Shown piece by piece: positions 7,009 to 10,962 of a DNA stretch of 10,962 nt. The stretch comes from DASQHY01 sp035602605 (GTDB taxonomy: Bacteria; Acidobacteriota; Terriglobia; Acidiferrales; UBA7541), in contig DATNLZ010000077.1 of assembly GCA_035602605.1 (NCBI GenBank), positions 1-10,962 of the forward strand, written 5' to 3'. A program made the translations under genes and the position numbers. Within the stretch, counting starts at the first letter, position 1; every line of letters starts with the position of its first letter. The notes beneath the pieces are model-generated. The model did no database searches and was not told where the DNA came from. It was given only the letters and a program-made list of their open reading frames with translations.

Positions 7009-7013
7009 CTCCT
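7009..7013 (-). promoter_or_regulatory. Ribosome binding site setting the rsgA start
   Basis: AGGAG on the - strand, 7 bases before the GTG at 7001. It lies inside the reading frame if the upstream GTG at 7025 is used, which argues for the shorter protein. Confidence 0.6.
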
Positions 7014-7155
7014 ATCCAGCGTCACGCCATCATGCGACTGCCGCTCATGCTTATTGTAATGAAAATGTTAGCTTCCGGCGCGAACACACCATTACGGCGC
7101 GGGAACATCCGTTGCGAGAGGAACGCGGCCTGCAGAATTACCGAGCGCTAGAGAA

Positions 7156-7193
7156 CCGATTTAGAGGCAGGCCTATTCTCCGGTTGAAATCGG
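7156..7193. repeat. 7-bp inverted repeat between divergent genes
   Basis: CCGATTT (7156-7162) and AAATCGG (7187-7193) are perfectly complementary around a 24-base centre. The position between divergent promoters would suit an operator or a leader stem. No regulator gene is present to link to it. Confidence 0.3.
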
Positions 7194-7268
7194 CATGCAT
7201 AGGCGCCTCCTGGGTTGGAATCGTTCCTTAGGGGACATGCAAAAATACACCGAAAGTGCGGCTTTGAC

Positions 7269-7318
7269 AAGAACCGGGGAAATACCCGGAGAAGCAAGAC
7301 AGCACCAAATAGGTTCTT
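7269..7318 (+). promoter_or_regulatory. Nested stem structure upstream of the carboxylase gene
   Basis: AAGAACC (7269-7275) pairs with GGTTCTT (7312-7318). Inside it CCGGG (7274-7278) can pair with CCCGG (7285-7289), using two of the same bases, so the two stems compete. The structure overlaps the TTGACA at 7264-7269 and ends about 120 bases before the gene. A cis-acting leader RNA is possible but not matched to any known class. Confidence 0.25.
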
Positions 7319-7424
7319 TGCCGCCGGCACTCGCGCGCTAGCGTTAAAACCACGTATACTGTTTCGCGCGTTAGGATTTTACGATCATCGACCCGCGGCA
7401 AAGGGCTGCGCTTTTAAATTTCGT

Positions 7425-7430
7425 GAGAGG
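7425..7430 (+). promoter_or_regulatory. Ribosome binding site favouring the second GTG
   Basis: GAGAGG lies 7 bases before the GTG at 7438. It overlaps the alternative GTG at 7423, which has no binding site of its own, so the start at 7438 is preferred. Confidence 0.5.
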
Positions 7431-7437
7431 TCTGCTC

Positions 7438-9114
7438 GTGTCCAGCTCGACGTTTCAGTCGCGCATCGATCCCCAATCACCAGAGTTTGCAAAGAACACA
7501 CGCACAATCGTTGACCTCCTGACCGAATTCAAGAACGAGGAGGAAACGATTCGGCAGGGCGGCGGTGCGAAAGCGATTGAGGCGCAACACAAAAAGCGCC
7601 GCCTGACGGCGCGCGAGCGCATCGCCAAACTGATTGATCCGGGCCGCACTTTTTTCGAGCTAGGGATTTATGCGGCGTACGAGATGTACCAGGAATGGGG
7701 CGGCGCGCCCGCCGCAGGGGTGCTGACGGGGCTGGGGCGAGTGGCCGGACGCCTGATGATGATCATTGCCAACGACGCTACGGTGAAAGCCGGAGCGTTT
7801 TTTCCGATGACCGCGAAGAAAGTGATCCGCGCCCAGAATATTGCTATCGAGAATCATATCCCGACAATATATTTGGTCGATTCGGCGGGAGTATTTCTGC
7901 CATTGCAGGAGGACGTCTTCCCGGACACCGATGATTTTGGCCGTGTGTTCCGCAACAACGCGGTAATGAGCGCGATGGGCATTCCGCAAATAACGGCCAT
8001 CATGGGAATGTGCGTTGCCGGCGGAGCGTATCTTCCGGTGATGTGCGATCACATTTTAATGACCGACGGCTCAGGTCTCTTCCTGGCGGGTCCAGCGCTC
8101 GTGCAGGCGGCAATTGGTCAAAAGGTTTCCGCGGAAGAACTCGGCGGCGCAAAGATGCATGCTTCTGTCAGCGGCACCGTGGATTTTCGTGAGCCCGACG
8201 ACGACTCGTGTATTCGGCGAGTTCGCGAGCTGGCAGATAAAATGGGCCAGCGTCCTAGCGCGCCGTTCAGTCACAAAAAAGCCGCTGAACCGCTTTTGGC
8301 GGGCGAGGAACTTTACGGAATTTTTTCCGGAGATCCCGGAAAACAATACGATATGCGCGAAGTTATTGCGCGCATCGTGGACACAAGCGAGTTTGTGGAG
8401 TACCGCGCTGAGTATGGCGAGACGGTTGTGTGCGGCTACGCGCGGATTGGAGGTTGGGCAGTGGGCATCGTTGCCAATCAAAAAAAGCACGTACAGACCA
8501 CTGACCCACACACCGGGCAAAAACGCCTTGAATTCGGGGGCGTCATCTATACAGAATCGGCGGAAAAGGCGGCGCGGTTCATTCTGGACTGCAATCAGAA
8601 TCTAATTCCGTTGATTTTTCTTCATGACGTCAACGGCTTCATGGTCGGCAAAGAGGCAGAATGGGGCGGGATTATTCGCGCGGGCGCAAAAATGGTCAAC
8701 GCTGTTTCCAATAGCGTGGTACCCAAGATTGCGGTTATTTGCGGGGGGAGCTTTGGTGCGGGCCATTACGCGATGTGCGGCAAGGCGTACGATCCGCGAT
8801 TTATATTTGCCTGGCCCACCGCTCGATATGCAGTGATGGGCGGGGATGCGGCGGCAAGCACGCTCGTCGAAATCCGAGTTAAACAATTGGAACGTGAGGG
8901 AAAGGAAATATCGGATAAGGAAAAAAGAGAATTGCTGGCCTCGATTCGAGCCACTTACGAACACCAGACGGATCCACGCTACGCAGCGGCGCGGCTCTGG
9001 GTCGATGCGATTATTGATCCGGCCCATACACGCGATGCATTGATTTGCGCTCTGGATGCGGCCGGATTAAATCCGGAAGTCCGCGAATTCAAAACGGGCG
9101 TTTTACAGACATAA
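7438..9114 (+). CDS. mccB: Acyl-CoA carboxylase carboxyltransferase (beta) subunit, methylcrotonyl-CoA type
   Basis: The 558-residue protein transfers the carboxyl group from carboxybiotin to an acyl-CoA. It has two crotonase-like halves. The N-terminal half holds DSAGVFLPLQEDVFPD (148-163), GMCVAGGAYLPVM (190-202, oxyanion glycines) and SAEELGGAKMH (231-241). The C-terminal half holds GGVIYTESAEKAARF (367-381), HDVNGFMVGKEAEWGGII (396-413), GGSFGAGHYAMCGKAYDPRF (436-455) and VMGG (466-469). The LPLQEDVFPD stretch and the inserted helix after VMGG (470-515) are typical of 3-methylcrotonyl-CoA carboxylase and not of propionyl-CoA carboxylase. HMG-CoA lyase and hydratase genes downstream support leucine degradation. 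The biotin carboxylase/biotin carrier partner (MccA) is not in the window. Geranyl-CoA carboxylase is the main alternative. An in-frame GTG at 7423 would add five residues. Confidence 0.88.
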   Translation: MSSSTFQSRIDPQSPEFAKNTRTIVDLLTEFKNEEETIRQGGGAKAIEAQHKKRRLTARERIAKLIDPGRTFFELGIYAAYEMYQEWGGAPAAGVLTGLGRVAGRLMMIIANDATVKAGAFFPMTAKKVIRAQNIAIENHIPTIYLVDSAGVFLPLQEDVFPDTDDFGRVFRNNAVMSAMGIPQITAIMGMCVAGGAYLPVMCDHILMTDGSGLFLAGPALVQAAIGQKVSAEELGGAKMHASVSGTVDFREPDDDSCIRRVRELADKMGQRPSAPFSHKKAAEPLLAGEELYGIFSGDPGKQYDMREVIARIVDTSEFVEYRAEYGETVVCGYARIGGWAVGIVANQKKHVQTTDPHTGQKRLEFGGVIYTESAEKAARFILDCNQNLIPLIFLHDVNGFMVGKEAEWGGIIRAGAKMVNAVSNSVVPKIAVICGGSFGAGHYAMCGKAYDPRFIFAWPTARYAVMGGDAAASTLVEIRVKQLEREGKEISDKEKRELLASIRATYEHQTDPRYAAARLWVDAIIDPAHTRDALICALDAAGLNPEVREFKTGVLQT

Positions 9115-9135
9115 TCGCAGAGTTCCAAGATCAAA

Positions 9136-9160
9136 ACGCTCGGTTTCCACATTAGAGCGT
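9136..9160 (+). repeat. 6-bp inverted repeat between carboxylase and lyase genes
   Basis: ACGCTC (9136-9141) and GAGCGT (9155-9160) are perfectly complementary with a 13-base loop, in the 61-base gap before the lyase ATG at 9176. No T-run follows, so read-through into the lyase gene is expected. It may tune expression or RNA stability. Confidence 0.3.
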
Positions 9161-9175
9161 GATTGCTGAGTCGCC

Positions 9176-10075
9176 ATGAATTCTGAGTCTGTGAAGATTG
9201 TCGAATGCCCGCGCGATGCGTGGCAGGGATTACCGGAAATCATTCCGGTAGAAGTCAAGGTTGAGTATTTGCGTAGCTTGATTAGTGCTGGTTTCCGGCA
9301 TATTGACGCGGTCAGCTTTGTCTCGCCAAAACACGTGAAACAAATGGCCGACAGCGAAGCAGTAATGGCGAAACTGGCCGCGTTCCTGCCCGCTGGAAGT
9401 GCGGCGCCGGAAATTATCGGAATTGTGGTGAACGAAAAAGGAATCGAGCGCGCTCTAGCGACGCCCGGCGTTACGACGCTCGGTTATCCGTACTCGATCT
9501 CAGCTTATTTCAGGCGTGCGAATGCCCATATGACGCGCGCGGAATCACGCGCAATCGTTCAAACACTAAAGAAAGCTACGAACACGGCCGGACGCGAACT
9601 GGTGGTGTACATCTCGATGGCTTTTGGAAATCCCTACGATGAACCGTGGGGCCCGGAAATCGTTGAAGAAACACTGGAATGGTTGAAAGGACTGAATGTG
9701 CGAACGGTTTCGCTCGCGGACACGGTCGGCACGGCGACGCCTGGCGCGGTCGGAAAACTTTACGCGGCCCTGAAGGATCATGTCGCGGGCATTGAGCTTG
9801 GGGTGCATCTGCACAGCCGGCCAAAAGGCGCGGCGGACAAAATTCGTGCGGCGTACGAAGCCGGATGTAGGCGTTTCGACTGTGCATTGACGGGGCTGGG
9901 GGGCTGCCCGTTCGCGGGGGACGATCTGGTCGGAAACGTTGCCACGGAAACAGTTCTGGAAACGCTGACTAAAGCCGGCGCTAAAACAGAAATCACGATT
10001 GCGTCACTTGGGCCAGTGATTGAGATGGCCAACGAAATCCGCGCGAAGTATACGCACACGCCATTCGTCAATTGA
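9176..10075 (+). CDS. mvaB: Hydroxymethylglutaryl-CoA lyase, divergent branch
   Basis: The protein (299 residues, close to the ~300 of the family) splits HMG-CoA into acetyl-CoA and acetoacetate, the last step of leucine breakdown. It is a DRE-TIM metallolyase barrel. ECPRDAWQ (10-17) replaces the usual GPRDGLQ, keeping the catalytic Arg13 and metal-binding Asp14. SFVSPKHVKQMADS (47-60) matches the family SFVSPKWVPQM. SLADTVGTATP (179-189) follows, then the metal ligands His211 and His213 in HLHSR, and the flexible catalytic loop GLGGCPFAGDDLVGN (240-254) with Cys244. The W-Q variant and HLHSR in place of HCHDT set it apart from the proteobacterial/human type and resemble a form I recall from Bacteroidetes-like genomes. 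The gene follows the carboxylase after 61 bases. Its ATG has only a weak binding site. Function is well supported by residues and neighbours. Confidence 0.88.
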   Translation: MNSESVKIVECPRDAWQGLPEIIPVEVKVEYLRSLISAGFRHIDAVSFVSPKHVKQMADSEAVMAKLAAFLPAGSAAPEIIGIVVNEKGIERALATPGVTTLGYPYSISAYFRRANAHMTRAESRAIVQTLKKATNTAGRELVVYISMAFGNPYDEPWGPEIVEETLEWLKGLNVRTVSLADTVGTATPGAVGKLYAALKDHVAGIELGVHLHSRPKGAADKIRAAYEAGCRRFDCALTGLGGCPFAGDDLVGNVATETVLETLTKAGAKTEITIASLGPVIEMANEIRAKYTHTPFVN

Positions 10076-10110
10076 AGAGATCAGGGCACCGCAGTTTCTA
10101 ATTACACCCA

Positions 10111-10893
10111 ATGCCTTACAGCACACTGACGCTCGCGGTTTCCGAGGACATCGCCACTATCACGCTCAGTCGTCCTGACAAGCGCAATGCGATTTCAACG
10201 AAAATGATGGAAGAGCTTTTGGCCGCTCTTGATGAAGCGGAGCACGACAATTGCGTCGTAGTCATATTGACTGGCGCGGGAAAAGCGTTCTGCTCGGGGA
10301 TGGATTTGGAGATGCTGGCGGCAATCGCGCGGCAATCACCTGCGGACAATTTGCGAGATTCGCAGCGCATGGCAGATATGTTCCGGCGGATTTGGTGTTT
10401 TCCGAAACCTCTGATTGCGGCGGTGAATGGGTCCGCAATTGCAGGAGGGTGCGGGATCGCAACGCTTTGCGATTTCACCTTGGCGGTACCGGACGCTAAG
10501 TTCGGTTACACGGAAGTGCGCATTGGATTCATCCCCGCAATTGTTTCGGTGTTTCTGACGCGGCAGATTGGCGAGAGGCGCGCTCGTGACCTACTGTTGA
10601 GCGGACGGATTTTTGACGCGGCGGAGGCGGCGGACCTTGGTCTGGTTAACATCATCGTTCCGCCGGAGAAACTCCTCGATACGGCGCGGGAGCTAGCTGC
10701 TGCTCTGGGGACATCGAGCCCGACAAGCCTTCGGGAAATGAAGCGATTGCTTTGTGACTCCGCCGCTGCGACGCTCGATGCGGATCTCGAACGCGCTATC
10801 GCACAGAACGCGCGCATCCGGGGAACGCGAAATTTCCGGGAGGGGCTGGCCGCTTTTCTCGAAAAACGCAAGCCCGTGTGGGGAGCGGAGTAA
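10111..10893 (+). CDS. liuC: Enoyl-CoA hydratase/isomerase family protein, likely 3-methylglutaconyl-CoA hydratase
   Basis: This is a 260-residue crotonase-fold protein. AFCSGMDLEML (59-69) and AGGCGIA (111-117) supply the two oxyanion-hole backbone NH groups. FGYTEVRIGFIPA (131-143) supplies Glu135, matching Glu164 of rat crotonase. The position of the other crotonase glutamate (Glu144, 20 residues before) is Gly115, so only one of the two acid/base residues is present. The C-terminal part has the LLLSGRIFDAAEAADLGLVN stretch (161-180) and the trimer tail EGLAAFLEKRKPVW. Position between HMG-CoA lyase (35-base gap) and a thioesterase, behind an MCC-type carboxylase, points to hydration of 3-methylglutaconyl-CoA to HMG-CoA. 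The missing glutamate leaves room for an isomerase or another reaction. The ATG at 10111 has no clear Shine-Dalgarno. Confidence 0.85.
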   Translation: MPYSTLTLAVSEDIATITLSRPDKRNAISTKMMEELLAALDEAEHDNCVVVILTGAGKAFCSGMDLEMLAAIARQSPADNLRDSQRMADMFRRIWCFPKPLIAAVNGSAIAGGCGIATLCDFTLAVPDAKFGYTEVRIGFIPAIVSVFLTRQIGERRARDLLLSGRIFDAAEAADLGLVNIIVPPEKLLDTARELAAALGTSSPTSLREMKRLLCDSAAATLDADLERAIAQNARIRGTRNFREGLAAFLEKRKPVWGAE

Positions 10894-10894
10894 T

Positions 10895-10910
10895 GGTACA
10901 CTTTTGTGCC
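10895..10910 (+). other. Small hairpin directly before the last gene
   Basis: GGTACA (10895-10900) pairs with TGTGCC (10905-10910), with one G.T pair and loop CTTT. It ends one base before the ATG at 10912, so in the mRNA it would cover the place where a ribosome binding site should be. No Shine-Dalgarno is visible there. Confidence 0.3.
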
Positions 10911-10911
10911 G

Positions 10912-10962
10912 ATGAAAGAATTTGTGGAAGCAACAGTGCGGGTGCGTTACGCAGAGACCGAC
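10912..10962 (+). CDS. Acyl-CoA thioesterase, YbgC/4HBT hot-dog family (5' end only)
   Basis: Only 17 codons are present before the window ends. They read M-K-E-F-V-E-A-T-V-R-V-R-Y-A-E-T-D. The string VRVRYAETD is the hallmark start of the YbgC/4-hydroxybenzoyl-CoA thioesterase family, whose catalytic Asp follows the conserved Tyr (Y-x-x-T-D or Y-x-D-x-D). It starts 18 bases after the hydratase stop, in the same direction, so it is probably in the same transcript. A thioesterase here would release CoA from intermediates of the pathway. The identification rests on a short motif. Confidence 0.7.
   Translation, partial: MKEFVEATVRVRYAETD

Larger units (their letters stand above)
7014..7424. other. 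Divergent intergenic region between rsgA and the carboxylase cluster
   Basis: About 400 bases without a supported gene. It should hold promoters for both directions. On the - strand TACAAT (7053-7058) is a fair -10 for rsgA but has no matching -35. On the + strand TATACT (7355-7360) is a fair -10 for the carboxylase without a good -35, and TTGACA (7264-7269) is a perfect -35 without a -10 at the right distance. Inverted repeats at 7156-7193 and 7269-7318 are listed separately. Confidence 0.5.

Noticed and set aside
7148..7330. - strand frame of 60 codons in the divergent intergenic region
   Set aside because: Basic and aromatic-rich without any motif or binding site; looks random.
1..10962. 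CRISPR arrays, tRNA or rRNA genes, phage genes
   Set aside because: No regularly spaced repeats, cloverleaf or rRNA-like stretches, and no phage-type proteins were seen.

Overview
The window reads as a chromosomal segment from a soil-type bacterium with moderately high GC. Gene content and the look of the proteins suggest Acidobacteriota, but this rests on family resemblance recalled from memory and not on a search. It has two parts: a decaying insertion-sequence zone (about 1-3020) and a short-chain acyl-CoA metabolism zone (about 3190-10962).

Left zone. Two IS110-family (DEDD) transposase genes face each other. The left one (+ strand, 1 to about 1000, cut by the window edge) is split by a one-base loss near 345-349. 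The right one (- strand, 1346-2743) looks like an intact 465-codon frame, but about 84 codons in its middle are read in the wrong frame because of two compensating one-base indels (near 2560 and 2307-2310). Between the two genes, 964-1330 is packed with stem-loops. One is a 52-nt hairpin between the convergent genes that looks like a two-way terminator. The rest is a candidate for the bridge RNA that IS110-family recombinases use.

Middle. A coenzyme-B12-dependent acyl-CoA mutase is encoded as separate large (3191-4909) and small (5025-5429) subunits. It would usually be labelled methylmalonyl-CoA mutase. However, the two active-site positions that separate mutase subtypes carry Phe103 and Gln221, the pair known from isobutyryl-CoA mutase, instead of Tyr and Arg. 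A frameshifted, N-terminally deleted GNAT acetyltransferase remnant follows on the - strand (5601-5886). Next comes rsgA (- strand), a ribosome-assembly GTPase unrelated to the pathway.

Right zone. A + strand cluster encodes an acyl-CoA carboxylase carboxyltransferase subunit (7438-9114, methylcrotonyl-CoA carboxylase type), a divergent HMG-CoA lyase (9176-10075), an enoyl-CoA hydratase-family protein (10111-10893) and the first 17 codons of a YbgC/4HBT-type thioesterase (10912 to the window end). Together these fit the lower leucine/isovalerate pathway: 3-methylcrotonyl-CoA to 3-methylglutaconyl-CoA to HMG-CoA to acetyl-CoA plus acetoacetate. The biotin-carboxylase partner subunit is not in the window. 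With an isobutyryl-CoA mutase nearby, the region looks like a branched-chain acyl-CoA module handling C4-C5 acyl-CoAs from valine and leucine. Shine-Dalgarno sequences are weak before most of the metabolic genes.
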